DNA of 64,000 nucleotides from Olavius sp. associated proteobacterium Delta 1. GTDB lineage: Bacteria > Desulfobacterota > Desulfobacteria > Desulfobacterales > JAFDCJ01. The notes beneath the pieces were generated by a model, which was given only the letters and a program-made list of their open reading frames with translations, ran no database searches and was not told the DNA's origin. The position numbers were made by a program, and so were the translations under genes. Where the stretch lies: positions 1-64,000 of the forward strand of contig CACVKW010001614.1 in NCBI GenBank assembly GCA_902749685.1, read 5' to 3'. Positions 44,330 to 52,351 of this stretch are shown here, one piece after another (the stretch's first letter is position 1; each line of letters starts with the position of its first letter).

Positions 44330-44932
44330 ATGATAATGGCTACTTACGATATCTTGCCGGATACAGATATTAACGGCTCAGGCGTAGTCTCCAAGGAATT
44401 TTTACGATTGGGTGTCAGGGGGTTCATTAACGCTTGTCGCTATGTTCATCAACTGCCATATGGATACAACAGCGACCGTGATGACCTGTTGATTTTGTTC
44501 AAAGAGGGCAGGGGAAGCTGCACGACAAAACATGCGGTGATTGCCACCCTGGCAGAAGAACTTTCCCTGCCGATCGTCAAGAACCTCGGCATCTACCGCA
44601 TGACCGAAAACATCGTCACCGGCACGAAATATATCCTCGGTAAATTCAACCTGCCTTATGTGCCGATGGTGCACTGCTTCCTGGTATTCGAGGATTATCG
44701 CGTCGATTTGACGGAGGGAAACGACAACGGAAAGAAACGGCCGGTAGAACAGTTCCTTCACACCGAAACCGTCATACCCAACATTTCAGCGAAGGATGAA
44801 TACCTGTTGTATCGAAATGCATTAAAGGATCGCATCGTTTTGCGCGAGGAGCTGAGAGGCGCTGGCGTTGGTATCAAGCGAATCCTCCAGGCGCGCGAGC
44901 AGGGAATCAAACTTCTAAGATCAAAAGTATAA
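44330..44932 (+). CDS. Transglutaminase-like fold protein of unknown function
   Basis: 200 aa from ATG 44330 (AAAGGA upstream; ATG 44336 equally possible). A central GRGSCTTKHAVIATLAEEL places a Cys at a helix start and MVHCFLVFEDYRVDLTEG gives a His and Asp in the order of a transglutaminase/NlpC-type Cys-His-Asp triad. That suggests a peptidase- or transglutaminase-like fold. No signal peptide. It sits in the phosphate island next to a divergent Pho box, but its role is unknown. Confidence 0.6.
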   Translation: MIMATYDILPDTDINGSGVVSKEFLRLGVRGFINACRYVHQLPYGYNSDRDDLLILFKEGRGSCTTKHAVIATLAEELSLPIVKNLGIYRMTENIVTGTKYILGKFNLPYVPMVHCFLVFEDYRVDLTEGNDNGKKRPVEQFLHTETVIPNISAKDEYLLYRNALKDRIVLREELRGAGVGIKRILQAREQGIKLLRSKV

Positions 44933-44936
44933 AGAA

Positions 44937-45381
44937 ATCCTGCACCGTCCCTGGCCGGATGAAACAGGTCGGAGATGATGACATCGTATTTGGTCCTGTC
45001 GGATCTGAATGAATATCGAAAGATTGACCAACCACCTCTATTAAACCTATTGGTGTAGCGTTTTACCACCCTGGTAGTCGAGTTTGTGTCATCAGTATAA
45101 GCCGGATCATCGCTTGGATCTATTGGTTGTGCGAATTCGCCGGCGATCAAATCGATATACCTCAATACAGGCTTGTTTAAGGGTGCGGAAATCCCGACTT
45201 GAGCCAAAGAGGGATTATCCATATCCAGCGGGCAAAAGTTTGTACCGAAAGGATCGTGTGCCTTCACGACAAGGGTGACAATCTGGCCCGCTTTGACCTC
45301 CAAGGTCTGTCCCATCGTTGCCGCGTCACCTCTCCAATCTCTTGCGATGAAATAGAGATTGTCGATCAGATTGAGTCCTGT
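44937..45381 (-). pseudogene. Fragment of a larger phosphoesterase-type protein
   Basis: The minus strand reads about 147 codons resembling an internal stretch of a large secreted PHP/metallophosphoesterase-type protein (IDNLYFIARDWRGDAATMGQ, LEVKAGQIVTLVVKAHDP, NPSLAQVGISAPLNKPVL, DLIAGEF, SIFRYSFRSDRTKY). Upstream, the frame is stopped by TAG at 45382-45384. Downstream it runs into the opposite-strand gene and loses similarity. No start or catalytic part remains, so this looks like a decayed relic. Confidence 0.5.
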
Positions 45382-45453
45382 CTATTTGGGTATATTCAAA
45401 GAAAAATCAAAGCGGTTGGCATCAGAGGGCTTGAATAGGAAAAAATCCTCATC

Positions 45454-45469
45454 TTAACAAAAAGCTAAC
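45454..45469 (+). promoter_or_regulatory. Putative Pho box upstream of the 95-aa membrane protein
   Basis: TTAAC (45454) and CTAAC (45465) are 11 bp apart on the plus strand, 45 bp before the ATG at 45514. Confidence 0.5.
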
Positions 45470-45513
45470 ATTTCAGTGGTATTGCTGGGGCGGTAAAATC
45501 GGAAAATTTCAGC

Positions 45514-45801
45514 ATGACCGGTCTATTTGTCCGGCATAACAAACAATTGCAGCGTTTGAAGCTGTCGGTGAGTCAAAAGGAGCCGTGGGTGTTTTACATA
45601 AAAAAAAGCTCGAAGTATTGGATTTGGGGTTCAATCTGTATAATTTTTATGAATTTTATTTTTTTTATTTTCCGGAATTTTGTCCACGAAACCGTTTTAT
45701 TGTGGGTTGTGATTCTGACACCGGTTGCATGCCTGATCCTGTATCCTTTTACACGACTGCTCGGCAAAGACAGACTGTCCGGCAGTAAAAAAGGTTCATA
45801 A
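45514..45801 (+). CDS. Small membrane protein (95 aa), unknown
   Basis: 95 aa with two strong membrane helices (about 35-55 and 62-82) separated by a short loop, a basic N-terminus (FVRHNKQLQRLK) and a basic, Ser/Gly-rich C-terminus. No family recognised. The Pho-box pair directly upstream suggests induction by phosphate starvation. RBS weak. Confidence 0.55.
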   Translation: MTGLFVRHNKQLQRLKLSVSQKEPWVFYIKKSSKYWIWGSICIIFMNFIFFIFRNFVHETVLLWVVILTPVACLILYPFTRLLGKDRLSGSKKGS

Positions 45802-45844
45802 TGCCTCCTGTTCAATCCTTTCAAGGTCTGGGTATTTCAAAAGA

Positions 45845-46135
45845 CTAGTGCGGTAATCGATGATCATTTTTCTCGCAAACAGAATCAAAAAAATTGATAT
45901 CCTCTTGTCGCAGTCCCCTGGGTCTGGCACCGTATCTTAAATAAAATATAAGCTTTTTCAGGCTGCTAACGTATTCGGGCCCGCAGATTTGCCTTTCAGA
46001 TATCTCGCTTTTGGGATTATATAATTGTCTTTCGACAGCAGTCGCCTCTTTGTCGAGCAGATAAATCATTTCAAAAAAATCTTTGTTTTCCAGCTCCGAA
46101 ATGAGTTCCCGAATATCGCAGTTCACTGAAATCAT
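45845..46135 (-). CDS. Unknown soluble protein (96 aa)
   Basis: 96 aa, ATG 46135 with GGAGAG upstream. Predicted mostly helical and charged (IRELISELENKDFFEMIYLL, SSLKKLIFYLRYGARPRGL). No domain recognised. A two-repeat putative Pho box at 46323-46338 is oriented toward it. Confidence 0.5.
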   Translation of the reverse strand: MISVNCDIRELISELENKDFFEMIYLLDKEATAVERQLYNPKSEISERQICGPEYVSSLKKLIFYLRYGARPRGLRQEDINFFDSVCEKNDHRLPH

Positions 46136-46322
46136 ATTAGCTCTCCTTCAAGATTATTCAGTTGAAAATAATTAGGCTTCTCGATCCCAAACGAAAAATA
46201 GGCCTGTTGGCGAATTGATAAAGTTGAATCCTGCAATGGATTCAGACGTTGAAAAATAGGTTCATGGTATGAAATGGAATGGCTATTATGTTCATATTTT
46301 GACGTTTATATAGAATAGAATT

Positions 46323-46338
46323 GTTAGGTTTTTGTTAG
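46323..46338 (-). promoter_or_regulatory. Putative Pho box
   Basis: GTTAG at 46323 and 46334 (CTAAC on the minus strand, 11 bp apart). The 16-mer GTTAGGTTTTTGTTAG is identical to the one at 53845-53860 in front of pstC. It lies between the 96-aa gene and the arsenate-reductase-like gene and could serve either. Confidence 0.55.
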
Positions 46339-46404
46339 GAGAGAAATAAAATTTAACACATCAAAAAATAACTAAATTTTAATAATTAAGAAGGAATCCC
46401 CACC

Positions 46405-46836
46405 ATGGATTAAATCCAAGTATTGTTTATCTGCGGACACAACAGCGGCCGAAGCCAGATGGCAGAGGCGTTATTAAAGGATCTTGCCGGTGATAAAATT
46501 CATGTTGAGATCGCCGGGTTGGCGCCCAACCCCATAAACCCTCTGGTTGTGGAAGTTATGCGGGAGCTCGGGTATGACCTATCCCAAGCGGCATCCGACA
46601 GCATGTTTGACTTTTTCAAGGAAGGTCGTCTTTATGACTACGTCATTACGGTATGCGATGAGACTGCCGCGGGGCAATGCCCGGTATTTCCGGGAATCAC
46701 GAAACGCTTTCACTGGCCATTCAGCGATCCGGAAGAATTAACGGGGACGCATGCCGATAAGATGGAGAATTTGCGCAAAATACGGGACCAAATCCGGGAG
46801 AAAGTGGCAGATTGGGTCCAGACGCTTGAGCTTTGA
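46405..46836 (+). pseudogene. Arsenate reductase (thioredoxin-type ArsC)-like gene with stop at codon 3
   Basis: The natural start, ATG 46405 with AAGGAA upstream, is followed by GAT and TAA before IQVLFICGHNSGRSQMAEALL. The rest is a complete low-molecular-weight-phosphatase fold: P-loop Cys in CGHNSGR, TVCDETAAGQCPVFPG with the two further redox Cys, and HWPFSDP. A start at TTG 46423 would give 137 aa but delete most of the first strand. It is either nonsense-mutated (AAA to TAA is one change), started unusually, or carries a sequence error. If functional, it would reduce arsenate with thioredoxin, fitting a phosphate-uptake neighbourhood. Confidence 0.6.
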
Positions 46837-47014
46837 AAACCGGCCCGATGTTGGAGTCATACTGCCGCAATACGGATATATTTTGGTAGCCATCCCCGTC
46901 ACTCTGGCTTAGCCTTCACTGATTTGGAAAACAATATTCCTAACCTTGAATCCAACGACATGTTGGATGCGTTAAATAAGTACCTACTATCGGTGCAACG
47001 AAATAAATCCATAT

Positions 47015-47827
47015 TTAGCTTTCTACTCTAATTCTTTTTGATTGAATGGTTTCCGGATATATCTCTCCCAAATTATTAAAAACATAATCGGGTTGATATG
47101 GGAACCGGTTCATGTCATTTTTGGTGGTTACCCCGGACTGGACCAGGCAGGTGGTCATCCCGGATTCCAAACCGCCCACAATGTCCGTATCCATCCTATC
47201 ACCAATTATAAAGCAGTTTGCCGAATGGACCCCTAATTTTTTCCGTGCCCAGAACATCATGGCCGGATTTGGCTTTCCAAGGAAATACGGGGCAATCCCG
47301 GTAACTTTTTCTATGGGAGCCACCAAGGCACCGCAAGCGGGCACCGGCCCTCTCTGGCTGGGTCCGGTTAAGTCCTGATTGGTGGCGATGAATTTGGCGC
47401 CTTCTTGAATCAGCAAAGTAGCCTCAATAATTTTCGCATAATCATATTCTTCGGTCTCGGCGACGATGACATAATCCGGTTTGTTGGATGTTATTTCAAT
47501 ATTCGCATTTTCAAGTTCATCCAAAATGCCCTTGCCTCCTATCACATACGCCGAGCAACCATTTGGCCGCTGCACTTTAAGAAAGCTGGCGGTTGCCATG
47601 GCCGAGGTGTAGAAATAGTCTTCAGGGACATCGATTCCCATGTTTAGGAGTCGATTGCTCAGCTCCAACGGAGTATAATATGAATTATTCGTTAAAAATA
47701 AAAATTTGTAATTCCCCTTGGCTAACCTGTTTACAAACTCATTCGCCCCGGGAATCAATGTTGAATCGGTGTACACCACACCATCCATATCAAGTATAAA
47801 TGATTTTTGGTAGCTTCTGTTATCCAA
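47015..47827 (-). CDS. HAD-IIA (NagD-like) sugar-phosphate phosphatase
   Basis: 270 aa if begun at TTG 47827; the frame extends to GTG 47965 but those 46 residues are basic and unlike the family. Motif I FILDMDGVVYTDS, motif II LTNNS, the C2-type cap (AYVIGGKGILDELENANIE, IATNQDLTGP), and the terminal GKPNP / IIGDRMDTDIVGG acids are complete. Relatives hydrolyse nucleotide or sugar monophosphates. It is located on the edge of the pst cluster, which fits phosphate recovery; the substrate is unknown. Confidence 0.85.
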   Translation of the reverse strand: MDNRSYQKSFILDMDGVVYTDSTLIPGANEFVNRLAKGNYKFLFLTNNSYYTPLELSNRLLNMGIDVPEDYFYTSAMATASFLKVQRPNGCSAYVIGGKGILDELENANIEITSNKPDYVIVAETEEYDYAKIIEATLLIQEGAKFIATNQDLTGPSQRGPVPACGALVAPIEKVTGIAPYFLGKPNPAMMFWARKKLGVHSANCFIIGDRMDTDIVGGLESGMTTCLVQSGVTTKNDMNRFPYQPDYVFNNLGEIYPETIQSKRIRVES

Positions 47828-48016
47828 GTTAATACCGTTGCCTTTGTTCCGATGCCTGCCTTTGAGTGTTTTTCTTTTAGCTAGCTTAAAATGGGGTTTG
47901 ACGCATTGCAAGTGAATTGTAATCTTCGGTGAGCAAACTGCCAGTCCTCTCGAGCTGGAATTCACTCATTAAGACGATTTTTTTTACCGGAAAGTATTTT
48001 ACGTATCCAACCGGAA

Positions 48017-48700
48017 CTATGCCAAAGGCACATTTCCATCAATATAGGTTTTGCCGTGTTTGATGTAGTGCACATTTTCGGCGATATTGGTGATGTGGTC
48101 GCCGATGCGTTCACAGCACCGGCCAATAAAAATTAAACCGGTATATGATTTGATATTTTCAGAGTCTTCTGTCATTCTCGCCCGCAAATCGCTTAACAGA
48201 TCTGCATAGACGCTATCGATATGGTCATCACGATGCCAAACAGCAATCGCATTCCGGACATCTCCATTTGCGAATGCCTCCAATATATCCATCAACATAG
48301 CCTTGGCCTGTTCTGCCATTTGCATGATAGCGGCTGCTGGCTGATCAAGATCAAGCTGATGGTGCAAATCGGGAGTATGTCGCGCAATGTTGGCGGCGTA
48401 ATCGGCAATCCGTTCCAGTTCAGAGGCCATTTTCAATCCGGCAATCACCACTCTCAGATCCTGTGCAACCGGTGACCGGGTCGCAAGGATTCGAACGCCA
48501 AGTTCCTCGACCTCCTGCTGACACACGTTTACCTTTTGATCGCTGACAATAACAAGTTCTGCCAGTCCGCCGTCGCGTTCCAAAAGCGCCTGGGTGGCTT
48601 TGGAGATCTGATCCAGCACCTCGCTTCCCATTTCCAGAAGCTTTGACTTAAGCAGACCCAGATCCTCGTCATAGGATTTTACAATATGCTTGATAGGCAT
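48017..48700 (-). CDS. phoU: Phosphate signalling protein PhoU (copy 1)
   Basis: 227 aa from ATG 48700 (AAAAGG upstream). Two PhoU helical repeats with the metal-binding E/D-x3-D motifs (ASELERIADYAANIARH and GRCCERIGDHITNIAE). PhoU links the Pst transporter to PhoR and limits phosphate uptake. It is the last gene of the pstS-pstB-phoU stretch, 30 bp after pstB. Confidence 0.95.
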   Translation of the reverse strand: MPIKHIVKSYDEDLGLLKSKLLEMGSEVLDQISKATQALLERDGGLAELVIVSDQKVNVCQQEVEELGVRILATRSPVAQDLRVVIAGLKMASELERIADYAANIARHTPDLHHQLDLDQPAAAIMQMAEQAKAMLMDILEAFANGDVRNAIAVWHRDDHIDSVYADLLSDLRARMTEDSENIKSYTGLIFIGRCCERIGDHITNIAENVHYIKHGKTYIDGNVPLA

Positions 48701-48730
48701 CAATAACCTTTTCGTTTCAGGGAAGACGGC

Positions 48731-49630
48731 CTAACCGAAACGGCCGGTGATGTAATCTTCGGTTAATTGGTGCTTGGGACGGGTAAAGATCTGGGCCGTG
48801 TGGCCGACCTCGATAAGATCGCCCAGATGAAAGTAAGCCGTGCGTTGTGAAACACGGGAAGCCTGCTGCATGGAGTGGGTAACGATGACGATGGAATACT
48901 GTTCGCGCAATTCATCGATTAAATCTTCTATGACGGCCGTGGCAATCGGATCCAGGGCCGAGCAGGGCTCATCCATCAGAATGACTTCCGGATTCACGGC
49001 AATCGTCCGGGCAATGCACAGCCGTTGCTGCTGTCCGCCTGAAAGTCCGGTGCCGGGATGATCCAACAGATCTTTTACTTCATTCCAAAGACCGGCTTTG
49101 ATCAGGGATGTTTCGACGATTTCATCCAGTTCAGCCTTGTTGGGGGCCAAGCCGTGGATTTTGGGCCCATAGGCAATATTGTCATAAATCGATTTGGGGA
49201 AGGGATTTGGTTTTTGAAAAACCATACCGACCTGGGCCCGCAGCGGCACCACATCGATATTTTTACCGTAAATATCAACGCCGTCGAGTGCGATTTCACC
49301 GGTTATGCGGCAGCCCTCGATGGTATCGTTCATGCGGTTCAAGCAACGAATAAAGGTCGATTTGCCACAGCCCGAGGGGCCGATCATGGCGATCACTTCG
49401 TTGTGACCGACATCCAGCGAAACATCTTTGATAGCCTGCTTGCTGCCGTAAAAGACATCGACATTGCGGCAGGTCATGCGCGGATGGTCTACCGTGATAT
49501 CGCCAACCGTCTGGCGATCCTCACGACTGACAAGATCCCGTCTTTCCGGGTTGCTGTCTTTAGATTTGGTGTTTTCTTGCGGCATATCTCCCACGAAGCC
49601 TGCCTCATTCATTTCTGTGAGCGAAATCAT
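48731..49630 (-). CDS. pstB: Phosphate ABC transporter ATPase PstB
   Basis: 299 aa, ATG 49630 behind AAAGGAG. Walker A GPSGCGKST, Q-loop FQKPNPFPKS, signature LSGGQQQRLCIARTI, Walker B ILMDEPCSALDP and the switch His. An N-terminal charged extension of about 40 residues is absent from E. coli PstB. It energises phosphate import through PstCA. It is separated from pstS by 187 bp that contain a strong terminator, so pstB expression needs read-through or its own promoter. Confidence 0.97.
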   Translation of the reverse strand: MISLTEMNEAGFVGDMPQENTKSKDSNPERRDLVSREDRQTVGDITVDHPRMTCRNVDVFYGSKQAIKDVSLDVGHNEVIAMIGPSGCGKSTFIRCLNRMNDTIEGCRITGEIALDGVDIYGKNIDVVPLRAQVGMVFQKPNPFPKSIYDNIAYGPKIHGLAPNKAELDEIVETSLIKAGLWNEVKDLLDHPGTGLSGGQQQRLCIARTIAVNPEVILMDEPCSALDPIATAVIEDLIDELREQYSIVIVTHSMQQASRVSQRTAYFHLGDLIEVGHTAQIFTRPKHQLTEDYITGRFG

Positions 49631-49767
49631 GACACTCCTTTAAACAGCTGTGCCCGGAGATAACCAATAAACTAACACAATTTTATAATTGGTCAATTTA
49701 TTTTAAAAAATAGTTGATCCGTCGGGGCATCGTTTCTGAAAATCAAATAAACAATGAATGGTCCAGA

Positions 49768-49803
49768 TAAAAAAGCAGCCCGGCGTTAGAGAACCGGGCT
49801 GCT
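49768..49803 (-). terminator. Rho-independent terminator after pstS
   Basis: On the minus strand AGCAGCCCGG (49803-49794) and CCGGGCTGCT (49783-49774) form a perfect 10-bp stem with a 10-nt loop, followed by six T. It starts 15 bp after the pstS stop and attenuates transcription into pstB-phoU, as is common for high-abundance binding-protein genes. Confidence 0.92.
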
Positions 49804-49817
49804 GCTGGACTGGTTTA

Positions 49818-50873
49818 TTACTTGAGTGACATCAGTATCTGCAGTTTCTCAATGTTGGCGCGATAGGTCGAACGCTCTTCATCTGGCATGGGGATCATAC
49901 CCTTTTCAGCCAGGTAGCCGTCCTCGCCCCAGGCCTTGTCGCTGGTGAATTCTACCAGATATTCCTTGATACCCGGGATGACACCGACATGGGCCTTTTT
50001 AACATAGAAGAACAGGGGACGGGAAACCGGGTACTGGCCGTCGGCGATGGCGTCAAAGGTCGGCTGAACGCCGTCCACATAAGAGCCTTGAACCTTGTCC
50101 ATATTTTGATCCAAAAAACTGAATCCAAATATGCCGATTGCATTGGGATTGGCTTCCAGCTTCTGTACGATGAGATTATCGTTTTCGCCGGCCTCAACAT
50201 AGGCCCCGTCTTCACGAACGGTATGGCAAGTCGCTTTGTATTTATTCTTGTCCGTCTTCTTCATGGCCTTGATCCAGGGAAACGTCTTGGCGCCGCCTTC
50301 CATTGCCAGTTCCACGAAGGCATCCCGTGTACCGGAAGTCGGGGGCGGTCCCAGGACCTCAATGCTTTTGGCCGGCAGCGCCGGATTGACATCCTGCCAG
50401 GTCTTGTAAGGATTGGGGATTAATTTTTCAGCACCGCTGGGATCCGGTACATCCTTAGCCAGGGCCAGAAAAATGTCCCTGCGGGTCAGCTTCAAGGGAG
50501 CGGCTTTTTTAGAGTTTGCCAGCACAATGCCGTCATAGCCGATTTTTACCTCGACGATCTCTTTCACACCGTTGGTCGCACAACGATCTAACTCGGACTG
50601 CTTGATGCGGCGGGACGCGTTGGTGATGTCCGGATGTTCCACTCCGACACCGGCGCAAAAAAGTTTCAATCCGCCGCCCGATCCGGTGGACTCGATTTTG
50701 GGGGTTTTAAAGGACGTCGATTTACCAAATTGCTCGGCCACAACCGTAGCAAAGGGATAAACGGTGGAAGAGCCCACGATGTTGATATAGTCTCGAGACG
50801 ATGCTGCACCGGCCACACCAAATGACGCTGCCATAAACAGGGTGATGAGTAATAGTACTGCTGATTTTTTCAT
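49818..50873 (-). CDS. pstS: Phosphate-binding periplasmic protein PstS
   Basis: 351 aa with a signal peptide (KKSAVLLLITLFMAASFGVAGA). PBP-like fold: INIVGSSTVYPFATVVAEQFG at the start, the phosphate-contacting Ser/Thr/Gly loop STGSGGGLKLFC, and PPPTSGTRDAFVELA. It delivers periplasmic phosphate to PstCA. Preceded by a putative Pho box and followed by a terminator, so it is probably also transcribed separately from pstCA. Confidence 0.96.
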   Translation of the reverse strand: MKKSAVLLLITLFMAASFGVAGAASSRDYINIVGSSTVYPFATVVAEQFGKSTSFKTPKIESTGSGGGLKLFCAGVGVEHPDITNASRRIKQSELDRCATNGVKEIVEVKIGYDGIVLANSKKAAPLKLTRRDIFLALAKDVPDPSGAEKLIPNPYKTWQDVNPALPAKSIEVLGPPPTSGTRDAFVELAMEGGAKTFPWIKAMKKTDKNKYKATCHTVREDGAYVEAGENDNLIVQKLEANPNAIGIFGFSFLDQNMDKVQGSYVDGVQPTFDAIADGQYPVSRPLFFYVKKAHVGVIPGIKEYLVEFTSDKAWGEDGYLAEKGMIPMPDEERSTYRANIEKLQILMSLK

Positions 50874-50956
50874 GCTAAAATTCCTCCTTCGATAAATAGA
50901 TTAATGATTTATTTGGTCCACTGTTTTATACGTTCACTATTATTTAATGCTTGAAT

Positions 50957-50983
50957 ATTAGCTAAATGTTAGCAACATGTTTG
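50957..50983 (-). promoter_or_regulatory. Putative Pho box upstream of pstS
   Basis: Plus-strand ATTAG (50957), GTTAG (50968) and the weaker GTTTG (50979), i.e. CTAAT, CTAAC and CAAAC on the minus strand, 11 bp apart and about 85-110 bp before the pstS ATG. Confidence 0.65.
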
Positions 50984-51049
50984 AATTTAATTTGGTTGCA
51001 GCGATAACCCCGTACGCCGGATAAGGGATTTTTTTGGCAAATTAGTTGG

Positions 51050-52351
51050 TTACCAGCGCCGTTCAAATTTTCTCCTCAATATGACCGCTGCTGCATTCAT
51101 GGTAATCAAAAAGGCCAGCAATACCAGGATAGCGGCCGAGGTGCGTTCCACGAATGCCCGCTCCGGACTGTCAGCCCATAAAAATATCTGAACCGGCAGC
51201 GCAGTCGATGGATCCGTGAACCCGGCCGGAATGTCGACGATAAAAGCCACCATGCCGATCATCAGCAAAGGTGCCGTCTCCCCCAGCGCCCGTGCCATGC
51301 CGATGATGGTTCCGGTCAGCATGCCCGGAATGGCCAGAGGCAAGACATGATGGGCAACCATCTGCATCTTGGAAGCACCAACCCCCAGGGCGGCTTCACG
51401 AATGGAGGGCGGTACCGATTTAAGTGCCGATCGGCTGGCAATAATGATGGTCGGCAGGGTCATCAAGGTTAAAACAAGCCCACCCACCAGCGGTGCTGAT
51501 CGAGGCAGCCCGAAAAAATTGAGAAACACCGCCAGACCGAGCAACCCGAAAACAATCGACGGTACCGCGGCCAGGTTATTGATATTGACCTCGATCAGGT
51601 CGGTCCACCTGTTTTTAGGTGCAAATTCCTCGAGGTAGACAGCTGTCGCCACGCCGATGGGAAAGGATAGCATCAGTGTAATAAGCAGGGTAAATATGGA
51701 GCCGACGGTGGCTCCCCAGATACCGGCTGATTCAGGTTCACGGGAATCACCGGTTGTAAAGAATGTTTTGTTAAATTTCTTCTCAATCCTATTCTCTGCA
51801 GACCATTGATCAATCCAGACCAATTGCTTATCTTTTAAACGTCGCCCACCTTCCTCAACCTCACGATCGATATGTCCTTTGATCAGCATATCGACATCAT
51901 CATCGGCCGGGATCCAAACCGCCTGGGTTCTTCCGATAACATCCGGCTGCTTCAGCACCATATCGCGCAGTTGAAATGAAGCACCCGAGCTGACCAGGCC
52001 ATAGAGCATGCGCTTGTCCCGGCGTCCCTTGACATCGGGGAACATATCGCGCAGGGTTTTCTTTACCAATCCCTGATAATTAGCGGTGGCCAGTGATTCC
52101 TGGCGCAATATTTCCGGATCGAAAAACACATCCAGCTTGATAAACGTCTGGAACAAAGCGCTATAACCTTTGGCCCCGATGCTGATGAAAAGCAGGCATA
52201 AAAAAATCAAACTGACAGCAATGGCCAAAAGCCCGTAAAATCGAAACCGTTTTTCGGCCCGGTAACGCCTGGCGAGACCACGGTTAACAATATCGAGGGT
52301 TCTTTCGTTTTTTTTGAAAGATTTTGATTTTACGGTGTTCGTGTTATTCAT
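51050..52351 (-). CDS. pstA: Phosphate ABC transporter permease PstA
   Basis: 433 aa from ATG 52351, which overlaps the pstC stop by 8 nt (ATGAATAA); the longer frame to 52393 is not needed. An N-terminal helix and a periplasmic insert of about 150 residues make it longer than E. coli PstA (296 aa). The C-terminal permease part has five or six helices and the EAALGVGASKMQMVAHHVLPLA EAA loop that contacts PstB. Confidence 0.94.
   Translation of the reverse strand: MNNTNTVKSKSFKKNERTLDIVNRGLARRYRAEKRFRFYGLLAIAVSLIFLCLLFISIGAKGYSALFQTFIKLDVFFDPEILRQESLATANYQGLVKKTLRDMFPDVKGRRDKRMLYGLVSSGASFQLRDMVLKQPDVIGRTQAVWIPADDDVDMLIKGHIDREVEEGGRRLKDKQLVWIDQWSAENRIEKKFNKTFFTTGDSREPESAGIWGATVGSIFTLLITLMLSFPIGVATAVYLEEFAPKNRWTDLIEVNINNLAAVPSIVFGLLGLAVFLNFFGLPRSAPLVGGLVLTLMTLPTIIIASRSALKSVPPSIREAALGVGASKMQMVAHHVLPLAIPGMLTGTIIGMARALGETAPLLMIGMVAFIVDIPAGFTDPSTALPVQIFLWADSPERAFVERTSAAILVLLAFLITMNAAAVILRRKFERRW

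Noticed and set aside
44758..45315. 185-aa minus-strand frame as an intact gene
   Set aside because: Its C-terminal third is antisense to the convincing gene at 44330-44932 and similarity stops there; the rest is better read as a pseudogene fragment.
49058..49663. 201-aa plus-strand frame opposite pstB
   Set aside because: Antisense to an unmistakable ABC ATPase; no motif or RBS.
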